Source: Oceanobacillus oncorhynchi (GTDB lineage: Bacteria; Bacillota; Bacilli; Bacillales; Amphibacillaceae). From it: a stretch of 64,000 bases of DNA. The notes beneath the pieces are model-generated. The model was not told the DNA's origin. It made no database searches and saw only the letters and a list, made by a program, of their open reading frames with translations. The stretch is from NCBI RefSeq assembly GCF_000821065.1, contig NZ_CDGG01000001.1, positions 2,914,001-2,978,000 on the forward strand, given 5' to 3'. Positions 53,558-62,645 of the stretch are shown here, piece after piece (positions within the stretch are counted from its first letter, which is position 1; each line of letters starts with the position of its first letter). The position numbers were made by a program, and so were the translations under genes.

Positions 53558-54793
53558 ATGACTAATTCTGCTGAAACGATTATGATTATCGGAGCTGGTA
53601 TAGCAGGAATACATGCAGCCGAAGCGCTGCGTAATGAGGAGTATGAAGGCCGAATTGTGTTAATTGACCGAGATACAGAGCTGCCGTATGACCGCCCGCC
53701 GCTTTCAAAGGAATTTATGCTGGGTGAATCCACAGAAACGGATATCGCTTTGCATACGCAAGAAAATCTTGAAGAGCTGCAAATCGATTTGAAGCTTGGT
53801 GTTGAAATCGTTTTGATTGATTCAGAGAAGCAAAGCGCCGTTTTATCAGATGGAGAAACAATAAACTGGGATAAGCTTTTATTAACGACAGGTTCCAGCT
53901 TAAGAAGGTTGCCGATACAAGGATCTGATCTGGAAGGTGTTCACTATTTGAAGACATTGTCTGATGCAAAAGCAATAAGAGGGAATTTGGATGATATTCA
54001 ACAGATTGCTATTGTTGGAGCAGGTTTTATTGGAGCAGAGCTTGCATCTTCATTCAAAAAGCTGGGTAAAGAAGTAACTTTGTTGGAGCGTGCACCACTC
54101 CCTTTAGCTCACATTCTAGGTGACGAAATGGGAGAATATTTCCTTCAAATGCATCAAGCTGAAGGCGTAGAAGCTATTATGGAAGATACCGTTGTACAAT
54201 TTAATGGAGAGACACAGGTTGAAGAAGTTCTGACAGAGAAAGGGAAAACCATTCCATGCCAGGCAGTCATTGTAGGTGTCGGAGTTATTCCAAATACAGC
54301 ATTGCTTGATAAAGAATTACAGATTGACCGTGGTTATATCGTTAATGAATTTGGTGAGACATCATTACCAAATGTATATGCTGCCGGGGATTGCGCGATG
54401 TGGCCATTTTTAGGAAATAACATTCACATAGAACATTGGGACCATGCAATCAATCATGGTAAATGTGTTGCGAAAAATATGCTGGGAGGAGAGCAAACCT
54501 CTTATTCTACCGTTCCATATTTTTGGTCCGATCAATACGATTACCGGTTACAATATTTTGGACATACGAAAAATTGGGAAACGACAGTGTTACGGGGAAA
54601 TGTAGAAGATAAGGAATTTAGCTATTTTTATCTAAATAAAAGTAATGTAATCGAGGCGGCTTTACTCGTAAATCAACCCAAAAATGCTTTGGCAGTGCGC
54701 AGATTAATTAACCAGCAGAAGCCTGTAGTTCCAGAGCTATTACCTAATACGGATATAAAATTGAAAGAGTGTATGTATGTAGAGGTGGATTAA
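53558..54793 (+). CDS. FAD-dependent ferredoxin reductase
   Basis: 411 aa. FAD motif IIGAGIAGIHAAEALR, NAD motif VGAGFIGAELASSFKKLG and FAD motif VYAAGDCAMWP, then a C-terminal reductase dimerisation domain. The class of BphA4/PdR-type NADH:ferredoxin reductases. Supplies electrons to the Rieske ferredoxin. Ribosome site TTGGAGAGG, ATG 53558. Confidence 0.92.
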   Translation: MTNSAETIMIIGAGIAGIHAAEALRNEEYEGRIVLIDRDTELPYDRPPLSKEFMLGESTETDIALHTQENLEELQIDLKLGVEIVLIDSEKQSAVLSDGETINWDKLLLTTGSSLRRLPIQGSDLEGVHYLKTLSDAKAIRGNLDDIQQIAIVGAGFIGAELASSFKKLGKEVTLLERAPLPLAHILGDEMGEYFLQMHQAEGVEAIMEDTVVQFNGETQVEEVLTEKGKTIPCQAVIVGVGVIPNTALLDKELQIDRGYIVNEFGETSLPNVYAAGDCAMWPFLGNNIHIEHWDHAINHGKCVAKNMLGGEQTSYSTVPYFWSDQYDYRLQYFGHTKNWETTVLRGNVEDKEFSYFYLNKSNVIEAALLVNQPKNALAVRRLINQQKPVVPELLPNTDIKLKECMYVEVD

Positions 54794-54831
54794 GGTTATC
54801 CTTCTTCATAAAGGTGAAATTAAAAAGCAGC

Positions 54832-54912
54832 TCTGAGGAATAATAAATTTCAAAAAACAACTTCCTAAAATGTAGAAAATATGGAGTAATATTATTTATA
54901 TTATTCCTCAGA
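54832..54912. repeat. 81-bp segment with 14-bp terminal inverted repeats
   Basis: TCTGAGGAATAATA (54832-54845) and TATTATTCCTCAGA (54899-54912) are perfect inverted repeats around a 53-nt AT-rich loop. Possible terminator or small repeat element between the reductase and MDR genes. Confidence 0.5.
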
Positions 54913-55022
54913 ATTGAAAAGAAATACGTTGGATGAAATTTTGTCATCCAAGTATTTAGAATGTTTTTTAATTTAGATTAATACTAGCTGGCATAGTGAA
55001 ATGTTTTAAAAGGAGAGAAACG

Positions 55023-56120
55023 ATGAATACAATACCAAAAAAAATGCGTGGAGTATATTTAACAGGAAATGGCGGGTTTGAAAAGTTAGAATACCGTACA
55101 GATATTGATGTACCAACTCCAAAAGCAGGAGAAGTACTGGTGAAAATTGGCGGAGCAGCTGTAAATAATACAGATGTGAACACGCGTATAGGGTGGTATT
55201 CAAAAAGTGTAAAATCAGAAACGAATGAAGGCGGAGCATCAGGATTCAAGGAAGAAGTAACAGATGATGGTTCATGGCTCGGGAAGGCGATGGAGTTCCC
55301 GAGGATTCAGGGAGCAGATGGCTGCGGCATTATAGTAGCTGTCGGAGAAGGTGTCAGTCAAGACAGACTTGGCGAAAGAATACTAATACGTTCCGTTCAA
55401 CAAAGAGAAACAAGTGAAAATGGTTTAGAATCAATTACATTTGGTTCAGAATGTGATGGTGCTTTTGCCGAATATGCAACTGTACTGGCAGAAGAAGCTT
55501 TTGTAATCAATTCCAGTTTATCTGATAAGGAACTTGCCACTTTTCCTTGTTCATATGGAACCGCTGAAAACCTTATTTCCAGAGTGGGAGTCGAAAAAGA
55601 TGATGTCGTTCTGGTAACTGGTGCTTCAGGGGGCGTTGGCGCTGCACTCGTACAGTTAGTGAAAGTAAGAGGTGCGAAGGTTATTGCTGTTTGCGGCAGT
55701 GATAAAGTAGAAAGAGTTAAAAGCTACGGCGCTGATGAAATAATCTATCGAGGGGACAGCTACGTTGAAAAAATTGGAAAAATGAAGGTGGATGTCGTTT
55801 TAGACGTAGCTGCCGGAAAGATGTGGCCGGAGCTTTTAGAAGTTTTGAAGAAAGGCGGAAAATACGGCGTTATTGGAGCAATTGGCGGGCCGCTTGTAGA
55901 GCTTGATGTTCGGGATCTTTATTTAAAAGATTTAAGTTTGTTTGGTAGTACCTATCAAACAAAAGAAGCCTTCCAGAATCTGATTCGTTATATTGAAGAA
56001 GGGAAAATCAAACCAGCCATAGCAAAAGAATTTCCATTAAAAGATATTGTAGAAGCTCAAAAAGCTTTCTTGTCTAAAACACTAGCTGGTAAATTTGTAA
56101 TCGATGTTACTGCGAAATAG
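55023..56120 (+). CDS. MDR-family zinc-type alcohol dehydrogenase/quinone-reductase-like enzyme
   Basis: 365 aa. GroES-like N-terminal half (GEVLVKIGGAAVNNTDVNTR), dinucleotide motif VLVTGASGGVGAALVQLVK near 195, AGKFVIDV at the C-terminus. Catalytic zinc ligands are not evident, as in the quinone-oxidoreductase branch. Role in the betaine operon unknown; a carbonyl or formaldehyde adduct product is a guess. Start ATG 55023 after AGGAGAG; the in-frame GTG 54996 is too early. Confidence 0.83.
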   Translation: MNTIPKKMRGVYLTGNGGFEKLEYRTDIDVPTPKAGEVLVKIGGAAVNNTDVNTRIGWYSKSVKSETNEGGASGFKEEVTDDGSWLGKAMEFPRIQGADGCGIIVAVGEGVSQDRLGERILIRSVQQRETSENGLESITFGSECDGAFAEYATVLAEEAFVINSSLSDKELATFPCSYGTAENLISRVGVEKDDVVLVTGASGGVGAALVQLVKVRGAKVIAVCGSDKVERVKSYGADEIIYRGDSYVEKIGKMKVDVVLDVAAGKMWPELLEVLKKGGKYGVIGAIGGPLVELDVRDLYLKDLSLFGSTYQTKEAFQNLIRYIEEGKIKPAIAKEFPLKDIVEAQKAFLSKTLAGKFVIDVTAK

Positions 56121-56174
56121 TTACACGCGATTAATAATTAAGAATGAAAAAGCTGTCTATAGGGGGGATTTCCT

Positions 56175-57227
56175 GTGAGAATTAAAAGATCGTTTGATGC
56201 GATAGAAGTGCATGCCGGATTACCTATGAGGGTTGTTACGTCAGGGATTCCGACAATTCCGGGAAAATCAGTATATGAGCAAGCGCTTTGGCTTGAAAAA
56301 AATGATGATCAGCTGAGAAAATTGATGCTTAGGGAGCCCAGAGGATACCCGCCTATTTGTTGTAACCTTATTGTGCCTGCCAAGCATCCTGATGCAGCTG
56401 CGGGATATATTATAATGGAACAGCTGGAATATCCTATGATGTCAGGCGGTAATACAATAAGTGTTGCGACAGCACTTTTGGAAACTGGTATGATACCAAT
56501 GCAGGAGCCTGTAACAAAGTTTGCTCTTGAAGCACCTGCAGGAGTCATTCCTATTACAGCAGATTGTAAAGATGGTAAAGTAACGCAGGTTTATTTTGAT
56601 AATGTGGCATCTTATGCGGTCCATATCGATGCAGAGATTGATGTTCCTACCCTTGGTAAAGTAAAAGTCGATGTGGCCTGGGGCGGAATGTATTATTGCA
56701 TTATAAATAGCAGACAATTTGATTGGCTTGAGCTTGTACCGGATCAAGGGAAAGAAATAACAAGAATTTCTGCTCTTTGTACACAAGCAGCAAAGGAACA
56801 GCTTGAAGTCCCTGAACATCCGGATTATCCAGGTATTGGGATTACGATTTCCATAATGCACGGGCCGACAGATAATCCAGATGCTGATTCTACAATTGTA
56901 AATACGATGTATACCGGTGAGATTGATTTTAATGACGAAAGTACATGGACTGGTGCTCTGGATAGATGTGCATGCGGGACTGGAACTTCTGCCCTAATAG
57001 CTGTTAAATACGCCAAGGGAGAATTAAAAGTAGGCGACAGATGGAGAAATGAAGGGCTGATTGGTATTATTTTTGAAGGAAATATTTCGGGAACCTCAAA
57101 AGTTGGGGAAAGGGATGCTATCCGCATAAAAGTAGGCGGGCAAGCATGGATTTATGGATTTACAAAGTATATTTTAGATGAAACGGATCCATTCACAGAA
57201 GGATATACCGTAGGAGATTTATGGTGA
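56175..57227 (+). CDS. Proline-racemase-family enzyme, Ser/Cys active-site type
   Basis: 350 aa. Two catalytic positions face the substrate in this family: here the first is Ser (MMSGGNTISV, about 92), the second Cys (CACGTGTSAL, about 262). Cys/Cys enzymes racemise proline or epimerise 4-hydroxyproline; Thr/Cys enzymes dehydrate trans-3-hydroxyproline; Ser/Cys members are a less defined group. So the likely substrate is a hydroxyproline or its N-methyl derivative. GTG start at 56175 after AGGGGGG. Confidence 0.85.
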   Translation: MRIKRSFDAIEVHAGLPMRVVTSGIPTIPGKSVYEQALWLEKNDDQLRKLMLREPRGYPPICCNLIVPAKHPDAAAGYIIMEQLEYPMMSGGNTISVATALLETGMIPMQEPVTKFALEAPAGVIPITADCKDGKVTQVYFDNVASYAVHIDAEIDVPTLGKVKVDVAWGGMYYCIINSRQFDWLELVPDQGKEITRISALCTQAAKEQLEVPEHPDYPGIGITISIMHGPTDNPDADSTIVNTMYTGEIDFNDESTWTGALDRCACGTGTSALIAVKYAKGELKVGDRWRNEGLIGIIFEGNISGTSKVGERDAIRIKVGGQAWIYGFTKYILDETDPFTEGYTVGDLW

Positions 57228-57408
57228 ATGTTCGGAATATTGGGAATGGTGTTTGGTTAATTAAATAATTACAGCCAGTTCATTTTGATCTGTTAGCTAA
57301 GAATAATAAATTCTGGTATTACTGGAGAGATAATAAGGGATGAATCAAAGGCCGGCATAAACAACCTCATATTTAAACTGAATTTAAAGAGAGGGCGGGG
57401 AGTATTAC

Positions 57409-57719
57409 ATGAAAGTTCTTGTAATAGGAGCAAATGGTCAAATTGGAAAACATTTTGTAACCCAGTTGCAAAACATTATGCGGACAGGTTCCTTCAAGCG
57501 AGTGGTTTGAATTACACGATTCTCCACCCGGGCGGTTTGTTAAATGAACCGGGTACAGGAAAAATTAAGGCAGCAGATTATGTAGTTAGAGATACAATTC
57601 CGCGAGAAGACGTAGCACAGACTGCTGTTGCAGCTTTAAATGAAGAAAAAACATATCACCGTGCATTTGACCTTGTTACAGGTGAGACAGAAATAAAAGA
57701 AGCGCTAAAAAATATCTAG
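57409..57719 (+). pseudogene. YhfK-like NAD(P)-binding protein, internally deleted
   Basis: ATG 57409 opens MKVLVIGANGQIGKHF, the Rossmann start of YhfK-like atypical SDR proteins, then, in another frame from about 57461, comes PVAKHYADRFLQASGLNYTI and the proper C-terminus (HPGGLLNEPGTG ... FDLVTGETEI). About 110 central residues are missing. AAAACATT occurs on both sides of the joint, consistent with deletion between short repeats. Confidence 0.8.
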
Positions 57720-57807
57720 ATGCAGGGGGTACAATTTTAACCCCTGCAAAATGAATCATTTAGTTAATCGATATGAGAAACTGAAAAAGGAGAGCAAAAG
57801 ACTGAAT

Positions 57808-58817
57808 ATGCCCAAATTATTCACACCAATAACATTTCGTGGCATGGAGATAAAGAATAGAATTGTTATGTCACCGATGTGTATGTACTCATGTAAAGAA
57901 GATGGAATCATCACACCCTTTCACTTGACACATTTAGCGAGTCGGGCAGTCGGTCAGGTTGGACTGATTATCACGGAAGCAACCGCAGTTCAGCCAGAAG
58001 GGCGTATTTCTGTGGAGGATTTAGGAATTTGGGATGATATTCATGTAGAAGGGTTAAAGGATTTGAATGAACAGATACATGCATATGGAGCAAAAGCAGG
58101 TATCCAGTTAGCCCATGCAGGCAGAAAGGCAGTAGTAGACTCTGACATTTTCGCTCCTTCTTCGTTTCGCTTTAACAGTAAAAGTAAGGTTCCTATTGGA
58201 ATGGACGCCGAAGATATCGAACGAACAGTTGAAGCATTCAGACAAGCAGCTCGGCGTGCAAAGGAAGCAGCTTTTGATGTCGTGGAAATACATGGAGCGC
58301 ATGGATATTTAATCAACCAATTTTTGTCCCCGTTAGCAAATAAATGAACAGATCAATATGGCGGGTCACAGGAGAATCGTTACCGTTTTCTTTCTGAAAT
58401 TATAGAAGCAGTAAAAAAAGAATGGAGCGGACCTGTATTCGTACGAATTTCTACTGATGAGTACCATAAGAGGGGAATACCTTGGAAAATATGATTTATT
58501 TCACAAATGAAATGAAAAAACAAGGTGTCGATCTTATTGATTGCAGTTCCGGCGGTGTTGTGCCAGCCGAAATCAACCCGTATCCCGGTTATCAAGTGCC
58601 GCGATGTGAAGCAATTAAACGAGAAACAATGATTGCTACTGGTGCTGTTGGACTGATCACAAATGGCATACAAGCGGAAGAAATATTACAAAATGAACGA
58701 GCAGATGTGGTAGTACTCGGGAGAGCCTTACTAAAGAATCCGTATTGGGCAAAAGCGGCAGCCGATGAATTAGGGTATGATATTGAGGCGCCGGTTCAAT
58801 ATCGCGGCTGGAAATAA
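57808..58817 (+). pseudogene. namA: NamA/YqjM-like old-yellow-enzyme gene with nonsense and frameshift
   Basis: Sequence follows B. subtilis Yqj[17 protein letters not shown] (active-site Cys), [27 protein letters not shown] and ATGAVGLIT. Codon 58345-58347 is TGA where Arg (CGA) is expected in LANK-R-TDQYGGS, and near 58479 one base is missing so the frame shifts. Repaired length is 336 aa, the family length. The FMN enzyme reduces activated alkenes; some clusters use related flavoproteins for demethylation, so its loss may have changed the pathway. Confidence 0.88.
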
Positions 58818-59125
58818 AAAAGATTAAGAGAGTGATATGATATATTTCAAGTTTTATAAAAGAGTAATAATTTGGTTGGATTCTTTAGTGAATTAAATAT
58901 TGTCATAAAACGAAATGCACGTGTAGATACATGCAGGATTTTTTCACAGATGGCTTGAGGGTAAAAATCTTTTAATATTCATTTTATTTCAGGAAAGCAG
59001 AATGAAATAAGAAAGACCATGACTTCAAGTAGATTACCTAGCTAAATATATTCATTTATCTAGCTGTACTATAAAAAAATAAGTCAGAAAGTTGGAACTT
59101 TTTAAATTGGTTTAGGAGGATTATT
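58818..59125. other. Gene-free stretch, 308 bp
   Basis: AT-rich with an interrupted inverted pair of CTAGCT near 59038 and 59058; otherwise no gene, terminator or clear promoter seen. Confidence 0.4.
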
Positions 59126-60649
59126 ATCAAACAACATATCGTTTTAAGAGTTTCAATAATCATTTCTTGCTGTTTAATTGTTCTGGGTCTCTTATTTAGA
59201 AATTGGTTAGAAAAAATGGCTCCAACGTTTTTAAGTTTTAACGTTAATTACTTTGGAGTTTTTTATTTGTTCGCAGGCTTTATCGTTGTCGGAATATGCG
59301 CATATTTAGCTTTTTCGAAATTTGGAAATATTAAATTAGGAAAAGATACCGAGAAGCCTGAGTTCAGCACTGTTTCATGGATCTCAATGTTATTTGCAGC
59401 CGGTATGGCGATAGGTTTAGTATTTTGGGCAACTGCTGAACCAATTACTCACTATTTATATCCGCCGCAAGGGGAAGGCTCTACTGCAGAATCTGCGGAT
59501 ACTGCGATAAAATATACTTTCTTCCATTGGGGGCTCCAGCCTTGGGGGTTATATGGGATTATTGGGCTGGGTATGGCTTACTTTCAATTTAGAAAAGGGC
59601 TGCCTGCTAGATTTAGTTCTATTTTTTATCCGCTTTTAAAAGAAAGAATATACGGTCCAATCGGAAACGCCATCGATATATTTGTAATCATTATCTCTGC
59701 TATCGGTTTAGCGAATTCGTTTGGATTAGGAGCCCTACAAATTTCTGAAGGGGCTAATATATTATGGGGATTATCTAATACAACAGCTGTTTCCATAGTA
59801 ATTATAATCATTGGTACCATATTATTTATGACGTCTGCAGTTACCGGACTGAAACGTGGTATCAAGTATCTTTCTAATTTTAATATGATACTAGCCATTC
59901 TGATTACATTATTTATATTTGGTTTCGGACCGGCTAAACATATAATTGATGTGTTTATTACTGGTACTGGCAGTTATTTAAATGATTTTTTATCCATGAG
60001 CACCAGACTGGCTCCGTTTAATAGTGAAGAACAAAATTGGATTTCAAATTGGACTGTGTTTTACCTTGCATGGTGGCTGTCATGTGCTCCGTTTGTTGGA
60101 GCATTTATCGCAAGAGTATCCAGAGGACGAACAATTAAAGAGTTTGTGCTGGCAGTACTCGTTGTGCCTTCACTGATGTGTTTTGTATGGTTTTCTGTAT
60201 TTGGAGGTACAGGTATTTACCTGATACATGAATTAGGGAATACAGTGTTAGGAGATATTGTTAGTTCAAATGTTACTTCTGCGTTATTTGCATTTCTTGA
60301 TTATTTTCCAATGAGTTCTTTCACAAGCATTCTAGTTATGCTGTTAAGCTTAGTCTTTTTTATCACACAAGCAGATTCTGGAGCTTTTGTGTTAGCAATG
60401 TTCAGTTCAGGGGGGAGCCTTAACCCGCCTAATAGAATAAAGCTGATCTGGGGAGGTGTTCTTTTTAGCTATGCAATTATTTTAGTTATAGCTGGAGGAT
60501 TAGAGACTGCAAAATCAGTACTTATAGTCTTCACTTCGCCGCTTGCTTTATTAATTTTAATCATGTGTTACGCAATTTTAAAAGGTTTAATGAAAGATGA
60601 GTCTGAAATAAAAAGTGAGTATGCAGAAGATGGAAAGGAAGTTAGCTGA
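59126..60649 (+). CDS. BCCT-family transporter (copy 2), non-standard start and altered binding site
   Basis: About 507 aa if translated from the ATC at 59126, which lies 6 nt after AGGAGG at the exact place where copy 3 has its ATG region; no ATG, GTG or TTG fits. The first ATG (59216) would remove most of TM1. TM3 motif is GMAIGLVFWATAEP (second Gly changed to Ala) and the TM8 Trp-box is YLAWWLSCAPFVG, where the last Trp is Cys. Both changes affect the betaine site known from BetP. Either a decaying gene or a carrier for another substrate. Confidence 0.75.
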   Translation: MKQHIVLRVSIIISCCLIVLGLLFRNWLEKMAPTFLSFNVNYFGVFYLFAGFIVVGICAYLAFSKFGNIKLGKDTEKPEFSTVSWISMLFAAGMAIGLVFWATAEPITHYLYPPQGEGSTAESADTAIKYTFFHWGLQPWGLYGIIGLGMAYFQFRKGLPARFSSIFYPLLKERIYGPIGNAIDIFVIIISAIGLANSFGLGALQISEGANILWGLSNTTAVSIVIIIIGTILFMTSAVTGLKRGIKYLSNFNMILAILITLFIFGFGPAKHIIDVFITGTGSYLNDFLSMSTRLAPFNSEEQNWISNWTVFYLAWWLSCAPFVGAFIARVSRGRTIKEFVLAVLVVPSLMCFVWFSVFGGTGIYLIHELGNTVLGDIVSSNVTSALFAFLDYFPMSSFTSILVMLLSLVFFITQADSGAFVLAMFSSGGSLNPPNRIKLIWGGVLFSYAIILVIAGGLETAKSVLIVFTSPLALLILIMCYAILKGLMKDESEIKSEYAEDGKEVS

Positions 60650-60679
60650 CTTAAAAAAGAAAAGAAGGAATGTTTAATT

Positions 60680-60693
60680 GTAAACGCTTACCT
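60680..60693 (+). promoter_or_regulatory. cre-like box before BCCT copy 3
   Basis: TGTAAACGCTTACC is almost the ideal CcpA site, 60 bp before the gene start. Confidence 0.65.
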
Positions 60694-60753
60694 AAGGCGG
60701 GGCTATGAAACCTATCTTTGTTTTCATTAAAAATGAATTAGAAAGGAATTTCT

Positions 60754-62283
60754 ATGTTTAAAAATAATTTGATTTTACGTGTCTCTTTAATTATTTCATT
60801 ATCCTTTATGGTCTTTGGTATTGTATTTAGAGAGTGGTTGGAAAAAGCTGCTCCTGCTTTCTTGAGTTTTAATGTGAATTATTTTGGCCCGATTTATCTT
60901 GTGGTTAGTTTATTAATTGTAATTACCAGTATCTATCTTATGTTTTCAAAATATGGTTCGATAAAATTAGGAAAGGATTCGGACCAGCCTGAATTTAGTA
61001 CGTTGTCTTGGATATCCATGTTATTTGCTGCAGGGATGGGGATTGGATTGGTTTTTTGGGCGACTGCCGAGCCCGTCATGCATTATACGTCCCCGCCTGT
61101 TGGTGAAGGATTAACTTCTGAGTCAGCCGAACTTTCAATAAAGTATACATTTTTTCATTGGGGATTACACCCATGGGCATTGTTTGGTTTAGTTGGATTA
61201 GGAATGGCTTACTTTCAATTTAGAAAAAATCTTCCTGCCAGAGTAAGCTCTATTTTTTACCCTGTTTTGGGTGATAGAATTTATGGGCCATGGGGCAAAA
61301 CAATTGATATTTATGCAATTTTCATTACAGTTATAGGTATTGCTCAGGCATTTGGATTAGGAGCAATTCAAATTTCTGAGGGAGCAAATTTTCTTTGGGG
61401 ATTTTCTAATACAATAGCTGTTTCAATGATTATTATCATTGTTGGCACGATATTATTTATGATATCTGCGCTTACAGGGGTCAATCGCGGGATAAAATAT
61501 CTTTCTAATTTTAATATGCTGTTAGCTCTTAGCTTGATGCTGTTTATTTTCCTTATAGGGCCTACAAAACAGATAATAGATATTTTTATCAGCGGGACAG
61601 GAAGTTATTTAAGTGATATATTGACAATGAGTTCACAGTTAGCTCCTTTTAATGGCGACCAGCAAAATTGGGTTTCCAATTGGACAATATTTTACCTTGC
61701 ATGGTGGTTAACCTGGGCATCGTTTGTTGGCGCATTTATATCCAGAATATCAAAAGGAAGGACAATCAGGGAGTTTGTCATTGCAGTTCTTTTCTTCCCC
61801 ACTATATTATGCTTTATTTGGTTTTCCATTTTTGGCGGAGCAGGTATACACCTCATCCATGACCTGGGGAATAGTATGCTGGGCGATGCTGTCAACACAG
61901 ATGTTACGCAGGCGTTATTTTCGTTCCTGGAATATTTTCCATTGAGCTCTCTAACCAGTGCTTTAATGATGCTTCTATGTTTAGTATTTTTCATCACTTC
62001 AGCCGACTCAGGCACGTTTGTGCTTGCAATGTTTAGCTCTGAAGGGAATATTAATCCTGATAACAAGATAAAGTTTATCTGGGGATTAGTTATTTTTTGT
62101 ATATCAGCCGTATTTATATTAGCTGGAGGCTTAGAAACGATAAAGACAGTAGTCATTGTAGTGTCCACTCCGTTTATTATATTTATGCTATTTATGACAT
62201 ATACGATATTAAAAGCATTGAAAAGTGAATTTAAATATTCGAAAGTAAAAAAGGAAGAAGAGGTTAAATCGAAAACCGGATAA
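60754..62283 (+). CDS. BCCT-family betaine transporter (copy 3)
   Basis: 509 aa, twelve helices. TM3 motif GMGIGLVFWATAEP and TM8 box YLAWWLTWASFVG (Trp present; Pro replaced by Ser) indicate sodium-coupled betaine uptake. Close relative of copy 2, with the same opening (LRVSLIISLS), so the pair arose by tandem duplication. Charged Lys/Glu C-terminal tail, as in osmoregulated members. Ribosome site AAAGGAA, ATG 60754. Confidence 0.92.
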   Translation: MFKNNLILRVSLIISLSFMVFGIVFREWLEKAAPAFLSFNVNYFGPIYLVVSLLIVITSIYLMFSKYGSIKLGKDSDQPEFSTLSWISMLFAAGMGIGLVFWATAEPVMHYTSPPVGEGLTSESAELSIKYTFFHWGLHPWALFGLVGLGMAYFQFRKNLPARVSSIFYPVLGDRIYGPWGKTIDIYAIFITVIGIAQAFGLGAIQISEGANFLWGFSNTIAVSMIIIIVGTILFMISALTGVNRGIKYLSNFNMLLALSLMLFIFLIGPTKQIIDIFISGTGSYLSDILTMSSQLAPFNGDQQNWVSNWTIFYLAWWLTWASFVGAFISRISKGRTIREFVIAVLFFPTILCFIWFSIFGGAGIHLIHDLGNSMLGDAVNTDVTQALFSFLEYFPLSSLTSALMMLLCLVFFITSADSGTFVLAMFSSEGNINPDNKIKFIWGLVIFCISAVFILAGGLETIKTVVIVVSTPFIIFMLFMTYTILKALKSEFKYSKVKKEEEVKSKTG

Positions 62284-62467
62284 GCAGGATTTCGATATCA
62301 TCTCAAGGATAAATAATTCAGTAAAACAGCCTTTCATATATATGGTCAATACGCTGATAAACAGGAGTTGATCAATTCCAGTTTGATATTTGATGTAAAG
62401 ATTCAATTAAAATTGTATTTATGTAAAATAAATCAAGGCAGCCTGATCAACTGACATTTCAATGTAT

Positions 62468-62510
62468 AAGCAGCATTCGCGGAAAAAAGAGCGCATGCTG
62501 CTTTGCTGTT
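62468..62510 (+). terminator. Intrinsic terminator after the betaine cluster
   Basis: AAGCAGCAT / ATGCTGCTT stem with inner GCG/CGC pairing and a TTTT tail. 62284-62645 otherwise shows no gene. Confidence 0.75.
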
Positions 62511-62645
62511 TTACGGATAGCTTTTATAGGCAATTTTGTGTCATTTGTTTGTTCTTTCCCGACTATTGTTGATTCCCAATTGAAAAACCTTTATAGTAGT
62601 AACGTAGTTCTGCATAATTAATAAAGAGTAAGGGAGGGATTCCAA

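Noticed and set aside
56442-56861. 139-codon minus-strand frame inside the proline-racemase-family gene
   Set aside because: Antisense to conserved catalytic motifs; Cys/His/Tyr-rich translation typical of shadows.
58345-58347. TGA in the NamA-like gene read as selenocysteine
   Set aside because: The family has Arg here (CGA to TGA is one change), no hairpin of SECIS type is evident, and a second frameshift downstream breaks the gene anyway.
61692-62168. 158-codon minus-strand frame inside BCCT copy 3
   Set aside because: Shadow of a strongly hydrophobic gene; no start signal or family resemblance.
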